Made by a program: the position numbers and the translations under genes. A stretch of DNA of 64,000 nt from Cyclobacteriaceae bacterium (GTDB taxonomy: Bacteria; Bacteroidota; Bacteroidia; Cytophagales; Cyclobacteriaceae). How positions within the stretch are numbered: the stretch's first letter is position 1; each line of letters begins with the position of its first letter. Location: assembly GCA_028278225.1 (NCBI GenBank), contig JANQEU010000088.1, positions 62,001 through 126,000 on the forward strand, given 5' to 3'. This document shows positions 28,100-36,576 of the stretch, piece by piece. The notes beneath the pieces were generated by a model. That model searched no databases and was not told the DNA's origin. It saw nothing but the letters and a program-made list of their open reading frames with translations.

Positions 28100-29137
28100 T
28101 CATCTGTCAATTGCAACCTCACTCAACATACGTTCTCCATTTGTAATCTGCTTCGCAAATTGTTTTGCAAAATAAGGGACCAGCGAAACTCCTTTCGTGC
28201 CAAACCCATTAAAAATTCCGATACGTTTATCGTCTTTGTGAAATCCTATAAACGGTCTTCTATCAAATGTGGCCGGCCGGATCCCTGCCCACTTACTCAA
28301 AATACGGTATTTTCCTGAGAAAATCTTACTCAATTTCTCTTTAATTGAATTTATACCTCGCTCTGAAGGCTCCCAATCCAGATTTTTGTGATCATAAGTA
28401 GATCCTACGGTCGAAAAACCATCCTTGGGAATCATAAAAACACCTCTGTTCAGGATAATGTTCGAATCACTGCTAAAATCAATGGTGAAAACTTCACCTT
28501 TAACCAGTCGAAATGATAAATGCTGCCAAAATGGGTTATTGATTACCCTGTCTCCCTCACAAAATACAATAAGATCAAACTCAAGGTTGCCATACTTCAG
28601 CAGCTCACCATCGGTTTCCAGTATTCTGAAATCAAACAATTGTGGAATTAATATACCCTTACTATCAAAATACAGGTTAAAAGAGTGGATCAACTTTATC
28701 ATGTCTACATACCCGCATTTCTGCAACTGCACCCCTCCGTACGGATCAATAAACCCTTCATGACCAAGGGAGGATGTGTTCACCGTAAGGACAAGATCGC
28801 TATATTCCGACGACTCCGACTTTCCCATCCAGTCGTTTTGTTCGGTGATACTGAAAAACGGGCGATAGATCGTCATCGGGAAGTGAAACTTTTCTCCAAG
28901 ATCTCTTTCCATCTCCTCATAGTGAACACCGAGGTTTGGGAAAATCTCATCAGCAAGCCATGTTTTTACCATGTGCCTCCCCGTAATAGGATTATACAGA
29001 CCTGCTGCTACCTTCGAAGAGGTCTTTTCGCTTAAATCATCCATGATCCTCACCTTCCTGCCCGATTTTAATAGTTCGTATGCCAGCATACTTCCGGCAA
29101 TCCCCTGTCCAACTATTAAAACTTCAGTCCTGTCCAC
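28100..29137 (-). CDS. FAD-dependent oxidoreductase, DAO/glycine-oxidase-like
   Basis: 345 residues. The dinucleotide fold is at the N-terminus (VLIVGQGIAGSMLAYELLKS), followed by an RIMDD acidic end, KVAAGLYNPITGRHMVKTWL, and the C-terminal SKWAGIRPATFDRRPFIGFH and GIFNGFGTKGVSLVPYFAKQ typical of D-amino-acid oxidase-like enzymes. It may oxidise an amine or a modified amino acid. The only start in frame is GTG at 29137. It is divergent from the MBL hydrolase across 41 nt and upstream of the large barrel gene. Confidence 0.85.
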   Translation of the reverse strand: MDRTEVLIVGQGIAGSMLAYELLKSGRKVRIMDDLSEKTSSKVAAGLYNPITGRHMVKTWLADEIFPNLGVHYEEMERDLGEKFHFPMTIYRPFFSITEQNDWMGKSESSEYSDLVLTVNTSSLGHEGFIDPYGGVQLQKCGYVDMIKLIHSFNLYFDSKGILIPQLFDFRILETDGELLKYGNLEFDLIVFCEGDRVINNPFWQHLSFRLVKGEVFTIDFSSDSNIILNRGVFMIPKDGFSTVGSTYDHKNLDWEPSERGINSIKEKLSKIFSGKYRILSKWAGIRPATFDRRPFIGFHKDDKRIGIFNGFGTKGVSLVPYFAKQFAKQITNGERMLSEVAIDR

Positions 29138-29178
29138 TTTATTTCTTTTTTAAACAAATTTGCACAAATCGTGCCGAG

Positions 29179-29817
29179 ATGGAATTAAAAACATTCGTAT
29201 TCAATCCATTCTATGAAAATACCTATTTGCTCTATGATGAGAACAAGGAAGCGGTCATAGTTGATCCGGGTTGCTACGAAAAATTTGAGCAGGACGAATT
29301 GATTTCATTTATCCATGAAAATGACATCAAACCATTGGCCATTCTAAATACACACTGCCACATCGATCATGTGCTGGGAAATGCTTTTTTGAAACGTCAC
29401 TATGGCATTCCGCTGTGGATACCTGAAAACGAGCAGGAAATGTTCAGATCAGTTGAAGCTTATGCGTTTAACTGGGGAATAGCCAACTACGAAACCTCAG
29501 AACCCGATCATCTTTATGCTGAAGATGAAACTTTCGAATTAGGCGATTCATCTATTCGGTTTATCTACGCCCCGGGACACTCACCGGGTCATATGATGCT
29601 ATATATAGATAAGGATGCCACACTCATTGCCGGAGATGTGATCTTCCGCGAAAGTATCGGGAGATCCGATTTGCCGGGAGGCGATTATGCTACCCTGGAA
29701 TCAAGCATAAAACAAAAGGTCTACACGCTGCCCAAAGACACCAACATATTTCCGGGGCATGGACCACAAACCACAGTAGGCTATGAAATGATGAATAATC
29801 CATTCGTAAAAGGATGA
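29179..29817 (+). CDS. Metallo-beta-lactamase-fold hydrolase, glyoxalase II-like
   Basis: 212 residues from the ATG at 29179. The metal motif THCHIDH occupies residues 58-64, with further ligands in APGHSPGHMMLY, AGDVIFRESIGRSDLPGG and FPGHGPQT. This matches the YcbL/glyoxalase II-type branch that hydrolyses thioesters such as S-lactoylglutathione or a bacillithiol analogue. Cytoplasmic. Its stop overlaps the start of pssA by 4 nt. Confidence 0.9.
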   Translation: MELKTFVFNPFYENTYLLYDENKEAVIVDPGCYEKFEQDELISFIHENDIKPLAILNTHCHIDHVLGNAFLKRHYGIPLWIPENEQEMFRSVEAYAFNWGIANYETSEPDHLYAEDETFELGDSSIRFIYAPGHSPGHMMLYIDKDATLIAGDVIFRESIGRSDLPGGDYATLESSIKQKVYTLPKDTNIFPGHGPQTTVGYEMMNNPFVKG

Positions 29818-30488
29818 AAATCCTGCGTCACCTTCCTAACCTGCTGACATCCCTCAATCTGACTGTCGGAGTTCTCGGCATCATCAATGCATTCGTTGGA
29901 GATTACACCAACACAATCTTTTTCATCCTGGTCGCCGGGATTTTCGATTTTATGGATGGTTTTCTGGCCCGTCAACTCAATTCCGATGGCGATCTGGGAA
30001 AGCAACTGGACTCACTGGCCGATATGGTCACGTTCGGTGTGCTCCCGGCGATCTATTTCTACCTGTTGTCGGTGAGCATGGATAATCCGGATTGGATAAA
30101 TTATTCTACCGTCGCCATAGCTGTATTTTCAGGGATCCGGCTGGCTATTTTCAATTTGGATGATAGCCAGGCGGTGAATTTTCGCGGACTGCCAACACCT
30201 GCCAATGCCATTTTGATTTCCACACTCGGGCAAATTGACCTGGCTGATGTACCTGGTAAGATATTTGTCCCTGTGATCATATTTTTTAGCTGTTTCTTGC
30301 TGGTTTCGAATGTGAAAATGCTCTCTTTGAAGATGAAGACATTTGGCATTAAAGAGAATGCATTGTTGTACATATTGGTTTTGACGGTGGCGATCCTGGT
30401 GATTTTTCTGGGCATTGGAGCCCTTCCCTATCTCATTCCCTGCTATATCTTTCTTTCCCTTGTCGGGCACATTACCTCAAAACTGTGA
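29814..30488 (+). CDS. pssA: CDP-diacylglycerol-serine O-phosphatidyltransferase
   Basis: 224 residues with several membrane helices. The CDP-alcohol phosphotransferase signature DG-x2-AR-x8-G-x3-D-x3-D is exact at about residues 45-68 (FMDGFLARQL, then GKQLDSLADM). N-terminal LPNLLTSLNLTVGVLGII and FRGLPTPANAILIS support phosphatidylserine synthase rather than phosphatidylglycerol-phosphate synthase. It condenses CDP-diacylglycerol with serine, the first step to phosphatidylethanolamine. Translationally coupled to the MBL hydrolase. Confidence 0.92.
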   Translation: MKILRHLPNLLTSLNLTVGVLGIINAFVGDYTNTIFFILVAGIFDFMDGFLARQLNSDGDLGKQLDSLADMVTFGVLPAIYFYLLSVSMDNPDWINYSTVAIAVFSGIRLAIFNLDDSQAVNFRGLPTPANAILISTLGQIDLADVPGKIFVPVIIFFSCFLLVSNVKMLSLKMKTFGIKENALLYILVLTVAILVIFLGIGALPYLIPCYIFLSLVGHITSKL

Positions 30489-30507
30489 TCAAAACCACCA
30501 GTGCAAA

Positions 30508-30515
30508 TAATTTTG
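30508..30515 (+). promoter_or_regulatory. Candidate -7 box for porU
   Basis: TAATTTTG fits the Bacteroidota TAnnTTTG -7 consensus and lies 28 nt before the porU ATG. No convincing -33 TTG was found at the right distance, so this is tentative. Confidence 0.35.
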
Positions 30516-30543
30516 TTTCTTAGAGGGTCGTTTATGTAAGGAG

Positions 30544-33500
30544 ATGAAGAGGTGTCTTGCGGTATTGATATTTCTGGCAGGAGGATTACCAACTTCCCAT
30601 GGGCAAAACTCCGTTCTGTCCGAGGGACAATGGTTCAGGCTGGGCATCGTCCAAAGCGGGATATATAAGATAGACGGCAGCTTTCTTCAAAACCTTGGCA
30701 TTGATATTTCTACCGTTGATCCCCGGACCATTAAAGTTTATGGAAACGGCGGGGGCGGAATACTCCCACAGCAACTGGAAATCCCCCGCGCTTTTGATCT
30801 ACTTGAGAATCCTGTACTCGGGGAGGGCACCCAGGATGGAAATTTCGATGACAATGATTACTTCCTGTTTTATGGTAATTCGCCGGATCACCTGTCATGG
30901 AACGGTGAAAGGTGGGAATTCGCAAAAAATATTTATTCCGATACCACTTATTATTTTTTGACCTACGGTGGTGTCAATGGCAAAAGACTCGATACACAGG
31001 ATGACCTTGGCCTAACTCATGAGAAAATCCGGGCATTCCGCCACGTCACGGCACATGAGCTCGATGAAAAAAATATTCTGCGATCCGGTCGAAAATGGTA
31101 TGGTGACGAAATGACCAAAAGTACTTCACTGGTGAAAGTATTTGAAATTGAAACGCCGAATGCCCTCGACAGCGCATTTCTGGAAGTCGATGTAATGGTT
31201 AGGGCTGAAAAAACCACTTTGGTAAAAGTCTTGTACAATGACGAGGAATTAGGAGTGATCCCGATTGACTCCATCCGAACTGACGAACACAGTACATATG
31301 ATCTTAAAGGTTTTGAAAACAGCCAATATTTTAAGTTTGACTCCCCGGGTGAAAACAGCACTATTCAAATAACGCTGGAAGATGCAGGCATCACCTCGGT
31401 TCTGTTTGGTTATATCGACAGGTGGATTTTTAGTTACATCAGGGAACTCAAGTTCGATGGACAACCATTGATATTTCTGAGTCCCGGAGAAAACACAAGT
31501 CCGTACACTTATGAGATAAGTACGGATATCGAGGAAATCCGGGTGTGGGATATTACAGACCCAACTTCAGTCAAAACTCAGGGCGGCACTCTGATCAACG
31601 GATCTTTCACCTTTGGCGCCATGGCGGAAAGGCGCTTTGTGGCTTTTACCGGAAGTGATTTTCCATACCCCACAAATCACGGGGTAGTGACCAATCAAAA
31701 TATCAAATCGCTGAAACCCGCGGACGGACTTATTATCACAACCTCCCGTTTCAAACCCGAAGCTGAAAGGCTTAGGGCATTTCATGAAAATCATGATCTG
31801 CTGGATATTGAGGTTGTAACTGTACGCCAGATCTACAATGAATTCTCTTCAGGGATGCAGGACGTAACGGCGATCCGCGATGCAATCAAATATTATTACG
31901 ATCAAAACCCGGGTTCATTTCGATATGCCCTGCTCTTTGGGGATTGCTCCTATGACTACAAGGACAGGATACATGACAACACCAATTTCGTACCTATATA
32001 TGAGTCCGGAAATTCGTTGGATCCTGTAGCGACTTATTCATCCGATGACTATTTCGGGTTCATGGAACCGCATGAGGGAGAATGGTCCGAGGGAAATGCC
32101 GCCGTAAATCATTCGCTTGAAATCGGTATCGGCAGACTGCCGGTAAGGGATCTGACCGAAGCAAAATATATGGTGGACAAGATCATACGTTACAGCACCA
32201 GCGACAAGGTCAGAGGCAAGTGGAAAAACAACATTACTTATGTGGTCGATGACGGAGACCGGAACATCCACGTTGCTGATGCCGAGGATCTGTCAGCTTA
32301 CCTGAATGAGTTTCAGGGGCAGACAATCTTAAACAAGCTTTACATTGACGCTTTCGAGCAGGTTTTTGAGGGCAATACCCAGCAAGTTCCACAGTTGAAT
32401 GAAAGCCTGCTGAATGCCATTAAGCAGGGAACTTTCCTGATTAACTATCTTGGACATGGCAGTGAAGAAAGATGGGCGCAAGAAACAGTATTCGATCACG
32501 CGTTTATCGACCAGCTCAAAAACCGGTACAAACTTCCGGTTTTCCTCACTGCCACCTGTGAATTCGGAAGGTATGACGACCCCAATATCCAGGAAAGAAT
32601 ACCTCGCATAACCAATCGATTATCGGGTGCGGAAAAACTAATATTGAATCCGGATGGAGGCGCAATTGCCCTGCTGACTACGTCAAGGCCGGTATTCGCA
32701 TTCTCAAACTTTTTTGTCAATGCCGCCTTTCATTCGTTCTTTTTCGATCGGGATCTCAGACTGGGTGACATCACCAGGCTGACCAAAAATAACAGCCTGA
32801 GTGGTGTGAGAAACCGGAATTTTTCGTTGCTGGGCGATCCTATGCTGAAACTGTCTTACCCTCAATTCAATGTCGAAATAGAATCTATCAACAACAAAGC
32901 TTTTGATTATAACGAGAGCGACACGCTCAGTGCACTCGAATCCGTCGAAATTCACGGGAGGATCGTTTCCGGAACAGGAGAATTGGTAGATAACTTTAAT
33001 GGAAACCTGACGGTAAGTGTCTTTGACAGGCAAACTCAGAAAATGACGTTTGGTCAGGAAAGTGACCCATTCCCTTTCACCGTCCGGGAAAACAGGTTAT
33101 TCAATGGAGATATTACTGTAGAAAATGGCGAATTCTTATCAAACTTCATTTTACCCAAGAACATCTCGTACCGCTTTGAACAGGGAAAGATCACCTTTTA
33201 TGCCAAAAGCAGTGACGCTTCCATGGAGGCAACAGGATTTGCTTCCAATATATTGATCGGAGGCAGTGATCCCAGTCCCGATACGGATACAACACCACCG
33301 GAAATTACCATGTACTTCAACGATTCAACATTTGTTAACGGCGGTATCATCGGTAGCAGCAGTCTTTTTGTTGCCAGGGTTTTTGATGAAAGCGGCATCA
33401 ATATTTCCGGACTTGGGATCAGTCAGGACATCAAATTAACATTAAACGATACATTGAGTTATATATTGAATAACTACTATACTGCGGAGGTGGATTCCTA

Positions 33501-33936
33501 TCAGTACGGGAAAATTGCATTTCCTATAAACAACCTCGAACCCGGCCAATATAGCGCGCAACTTAAAATTTGGGATATACACAATAATTCGAGCATCCGG
33601 ACAGTTGATTTTATAGTTTCAGACCAACCGAAAATTCGTTTGTTCAATGTCACTAATTATCCAAATCCTGCAAAGGACAACGTAGCCTTTAGGTTTGAGC
33701 ATGACCGGACGGGGGAAACGTTGTATGTTGATATTAAGATCTTCAATGTGAAGGGAGCTGAGGTAATGACCGAGCGATTCAGGATAGATGAAAGTCCAAG
33801 ACAAATAGACGAATTGGATCTGCTCTTGCCTTCCGGAAAATTCAACGAAGGTATGTATTTCTACAGGATGACAGTAACCAGTGAAAATGATCAGGCCCGG
33901 GGCGAAGAAATTAAAAGACTCCTAATTATTAAATAG
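30544..33936 (+). CDS. porU: Type IX secretion system sortase PorU
   Basis: 1130 residues. Signal peptide MKRCLAVLIFLAGGLPTSHG, then an N-terminal beta region and a gingipain-like C25 peptidase domain at roughly 385-780. The catalytic His638 is in NYLGHGSEERWAQE and Cys672 in LTATCEFGRYDDP. The C-terminal part has Ig-like strands and ends with the FNVTNYPNPAKDNVAFRFE and GMYFYRMT pattern of a T9SS sorting-type domain that PorU retains uncleaved. PorU removes the C-terminal sorting signal of T9SS cargo at the cell surface and attaches the cargo to lipopolysaccharide together with PorV, encoded next. Confidence 0.95.
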   Translation: MKRCLAVLIFLAGGLPTSHGQNSVLSEGQWFRLGIVQSGIYKIDGSFLQNLGIDISTVDPRTIKVYGNGGGGILPQQLEIPRAFDLLENPVLGEGTQDGNFDDNDYFLFYGNSPDHLSWNGERWEFAKNIYSDTTYYFLTYGGVNGKRLDTQDDLGLTHEKIRAFRHVTAHELDEKNILRSGRKWYGDEMTKSTSLVKVFEIETPNALDSAFLEVDVMVRAEKTTLVKVLYNDEELGVIPIDSIRTDEHSTYDLKGFENSQYFKFDSPGENSTIQITLEDAGITSVLFGYIDRWIFSYIRELKFDGQPLIFLSPGENTSPYTYEISTDIEEIRVWDITDPTSVKTQGGTLINGSFTFGAMAERRFVAFTGSDFPYPTNHGVVTNQNIKSLKPADGLIITTSRFKPEAERLRAFHENHDLLDIEVVTVRQIYNEFSSGMQDVTAIRDAIKYYYDQNPGSFRYALLFGDCSYDYKDRIHDNTNFVPIYESGNSLDPVATYSSDDYFGFMEPHEGEWSEGNAAVNHSLEIGIGRLPVRDLTEAKYMVDKIIRYSTSDKVRGKWKNNITYVVDDGDRNIHVADAEDLSAYLNEFQGQTILNKLYIDAFEQVFEGNTQQVPQLNESLLNAIKQGTFLINYLGHGSEERWAQETVFDHAFIDQLKNRYKLPVFLTATCEFGRYDDPNIQERIPRITNRLSGAEKLILNPDGGAIALLTTSRPVFAFSNFFVNAAFHSFFFDRDLRLGDITRLTKNNSLSGVRNRNFSLLGDPMLKLSYPQFNVEIESINNKAFDYNESDTLSALESVEIHGRIVSGTGELVDNFNGNLTVSVFDRQTQKMTFGQESDPFPFTVRENRLFNGDITVENGEFLSNFILPKNISYRFEQGKITFYAKSSDASMEATGFASNILIGGSDPSPDTDTTPPEITMYFNDSTFVNGGIIGSSSLFVARVFDESGINISGLGISQDIKLTLNDTLSYILNNYYTAEVDSYQYGKIAFPINNLEPGQYSAQLKIWDIHNNSSIRTVDFIVSDQPKIRLFNVTNYPNPAKDNVAFRFEHDRTGETLYVDIKIFNVKGAEVMTERFRIDESPRQIDELDLLLPSGKFNEGMYFYRMTVTSENDQARGEEIKRLLIIK

Positions 33937-33965
33937 AATTAAATTTGCGCTCGAATATTTTAAAA

Positions 33966-35168
33966 ATGAAGTTGAAGGTAGGAGGTTTCGCAGTTGTATT
34001 GTTACTAGTGCCGCTTCTTGGTCAAAGCCAGGTAAGAGTTACCGGTCAGGAAGGGGCCAATCCAATTACGGTTGCTGTCCCTTTTTTAAGTTTCGCTCCC
34101 GATAGCCGTGCTGCCGGAATGGGTGATGCGGGTGTTGCAACAAGCGCCGATGCATACAGCGTGCACTGGAACAATGCCAAACTTGCTTTCGTGGATCATG
34201 ACATGGGATTTTCATTTTCATATTCTCCCTGGCTTGGAGATATTGTTGATGACATGTCGCTCAACTACCTCACATTTTATAAGAAAATCGACAGGATACA
34301 AAGTTTTGGCGCCTCACTCAGATACTTTGACCTTGGTGAGATACAGCTTACGGATATCCAGGGTTTACCACAGGGTATCGAAAATCCCAGGGAAGCCTCA
34401 CTGGATGCTACCTATTCAAGATTGTTGGCGGATAATTTCAGCGCGGGATTGACCATGCGATTTATATGGTCCAACCTTACCGGCAATATTACCGGTGCTC
34501 CCAGTGCGAGGCCGGGGACCAGTCTTGCTTTTGATCTGGGTGCGTTGTATAGGCTACCCCTTTTGTTAGGTGGATTGGATTCGGAACTTTCGTTTGGCGC
34601 TCACCTGAGTAACATTGGACAAAAGATCAGTTATACCAATGAAGATTTTGAGGATTTCATCCCCGGTAACCTGAGAATGGGTACAGCGTTCAAAACAAAT
34701 ATTGATGCTTACAATACCATTACACTGGCTTTTGATGTGAATAAATTAATGGTTCCCACTCCTCCGGAATATGAGAAGGATGCAGACGGAAACTATGTAG
34801 TAGATTCAAATGGAGAGTTTATTATTATCGATGGCAAAGACCCGGATCGACCGTTTATCAGCGGAACTTTCGGCTCATTTGGTGATGCACCGGGAGGATT
34901 TTCGGAGGAATTAAAAGAACTGATGTACTCTGTTGGTGCCGAATACTGGTACAGGGATCTGTTTGCATTCAGGGCAGGCTACTTTCTCGAGCATAAGGAC
35001 AAAGGAGACCGAAAATATTTAACCCTTGGACTCGGTTTTAGATACCAGGTCTTTGGACTCGATGTATCGTACCTCGTTCCACCTAAGCAAGACCACCCAC
35101 TGGCTGATACGCTTCGACTGTCTTTCCTGTTCAATCTTGATAAAGCTGAAGAGGTCGAACCACTGTAA
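33966..35168 (+). CDS. porV: Type IX secretion system outer-membrane protein PorV
   Basis: 400 residues from the ATG at 33966 (a TTG at 33945 would add 7). Signal peptide MKLKVGGFAVVLLLVPLLGQ. PorV hallmarks: VPFLSFAPDSRAAGMGDAGV, YSVHWNNAKLAF, GFSFSYSPWLGDIVDDM and a FadL-like 14-strand barrel with LAFDVNKLMVPTPPEYE and the final LRLSFLFNL. PorV shuttles cargo from the SprA translocon to PorU. A TAAATTTG box at 33940-33947 could be an internal promoter. The next gene starts on the base after its stop codon. Confidence 0.95.
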   Translation: MKLKVGGFAVVLLLVPLLGQSQVRVTGQEGANPITVAVPFLSFAPDSRAAGMGDAGVATSADAYSVHWNNAKLAFVDHDMGFSFSYSPWLGDIVDDMSLNYLTFYKKIDRIQSFGASLRYFDLGEIQLTDIQGLPQGIENPREASLDATYSRLLADNFSAGLTMRFIWSNLTGNITGAPSARPGTSLAFDLGALYRLPLLLGGLDSELSFGAHLSNIGQKISYTNEDFEDFIPGNLRMGTAFKTNIDAYNTITLAFDVNKLMVPTPPEYEKDADGNYVVDSNGEFIIIDGKDPDRPFISGTFGSFGDAPGGFSEELKELMYSVGAEYWYRDLFAFRAGYFLEHKDKGDRKYLTLGLGFRYQVFGLDVSYLVPPKQDHPLADTLRLSFLFNLDKAEEVEPL

Positions 35169-36428
35169 ATGCCTGATCGATCCGTAGCTCCCCCTTCATA
35201 CCCGATTGAAAAGCTTAATTTCGATTTTCCGGATGTTATTCGAATGGGAGATAACATCAAAGGAATGATAATTGGCACCGGGCAACATCCGGTTGTAAAT
35301 CTTGAGCTTATATTCAAAAGCGGAAAGTGGTATGAAACCAAACCCGGTGTTTCTTATCTCGCTTTGAGAATGCTTACCGAAGGAACAGCCGGCAGGAGTT
35401 CAGAACAAATATCCAACGACTTTGAATCACTGGGGAGCTTTATTGATGTAAATGCGGGATTGGATCATTGCTCGATAAAAGTTTACAGTCTTAAAAAATA
35501 CTTTGTCAAAACGATAAATATCCTGGCAGACATTCTGCTCAATGCCACTTTTCCGGACCATGAGTTCAAGGTTCAATCTGATCTAAGACACTCACAAATT
35601 GCTAACCAGCTCGCAAAAAATCCGCATTACGCCACCTTAAAATTCAATGAACACTATTTCGGCGACAGCCATCCTCAGGGCAAAATTCTGACACCGGAAA
35701 TCTCCGATAGTGTTACCAGGGAGGATGCTTATAAATATTTTCAAACAGATCTGCTTTCCGGTCCGAAAGTGATCCTGTCAGGTCATATCGAAGATCACCA
35801 AATCAATGAAGTTGATAACCTATTGAGACAACTTAATATTGATGTCCCGGGAGATATTGATCACGATCTCATTCCGAAATGGGGAAGATTTGACGTAAAG
35901 AGGGAAGATACGCGGCAGTCATCGTTACGAATAGGCGCAGAAGGGATTCACAGGTCACACGCTGACTTTCATGAGTTTAGTATCACAAATGCACTGCTGG
36001 GCGGTTTCTTTGGTTCCCGGCTAATGAAGAACATTCGTGAGGATAAAGGACTGACCTATGGTATTTATTCATCGCTGGTAAACACTGCTCACGATAATTA
36101 CTGGATGATCAGCTCGGAGCTGATGAATGATAAACTGGATGAAGCACTGGACGAGATAGACCGGGAGATCACAAGATTGAGCGAGGAGCAGCCACCCTCA
36201 CATGAGCTGGACACACTGAAGAACTACCTGAGAGGAAAGTTGCTGACTTCTCTCGATTCTATTTTCGGAAAAGTATCTGTTTACAAAAATCTGTTCCTTG
36301 AAGATCTTCCCTGGACGTTCCTGGAGGATTATTTAAACTCAGTAAACGAGATCAGGCCACAAGATATTTCTGAAATGACCGGGAGATATTTTAATCGGAG
36401 GGAAAGGATCGAAGTAGTGGTCAGTTAG
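35169..36428 (+). CDS. M16 peptidase-family protein lacking the zinc motif
   Basis: 419 residues, one M16 two-domain half. Where active M16B enzymes carry HxxEH (as in GLAHFLEHM), this protein reads GVSYLALRMLTEGTAGRS, so neither His nor Glu is present. The C-terminal half keeps the substrate-binding R/Y region (NALLGGFFGSRLMKNIREDK, then GLTYGIYSSL). This is the architecture of the non-catalytic partner in heterodimeric M16B proteases, but no catalytic partner is in the window. No signal peptide is evident. The ATG abuts the porV stop, so expression with porU-porV is likely; a T9SS-related role is only an inference. Confidence 0.85.
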   Translation: MPDRSVAPPSYPIEKLNFDFPDVIRMGDNIKGMIIGTGQHPVVNLELIFKSGKWYETKPGVSYLALRMLTEGTAGRSSEQISNDFESLGSFIDVNAGLDHCSIKVYSLKKYFVKTINILADILLNATFPDHEFKVQSDLRHSQIANQLAKNPHYATLKFNEHYFGDSHPQGKILTPEISDSVTREDAYKYFQTDLLSGPKVILSGHIEDHQINEVDNLLRQLNIDVPGDIDHDLIPKWGRFDVKREDTRQSSLRIGAEGIHRSHADFHEFSITNALLGGFFGSRLMKNIREDKGLTYGIYSSLVNTAHDNYWMISSELMNDKLDEALDEIDREITRLSEEQPPSHELDTLKNYLRGKLLTSLDSIFGKVSVYKNLFLEDLPWTFLEDYLNSVNEIRPQDISEMTGRYFNRRERIEVVVS

Positions 36429-36436
36429 GTAGTTTG

Positions 36437-36572
36437 AGTAGTTGAATGGTTGAATAGTTAAACGTGAATAGTTGAACGGATAAACAGTTGACTAACACTC
36501 CTACAGTTCAACCAATCAACTGTTTAACTGTTCAACTGTTTAACCATTTAACTGCTTAACCACTTAACCACA
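36437..36572. repeat. Octamer-repeat inverted repeat between converging genes
   Basis: The right arm (about 36503-36572) is built from octamers of the form AACTGTTT, AACTGTTC, AACCATTT, AACTGCTT, AACCACTT. The left arm (about 36437-36492) is built from complementary units such as GTTGAATG, GTTGAATA, GTTAAACG and GTTGAACG. The two arms can fold into one long imperfect hairpin. It separates the M16 gene from the converging WG-repeat gene and may terminate both transcripts or be a mobile palindromic repeat. Confidence 0.8.
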
Positions 36573-36576
36573 TCAC

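Noticed and set aside
36437-36572. Octamer array considered as CRISPR or VNTR inside a gene
   Set aside because: It is intergenic, units are 8 nt, and the two arms are complementary, so it is a palindromic repeat and not a CRISPR.
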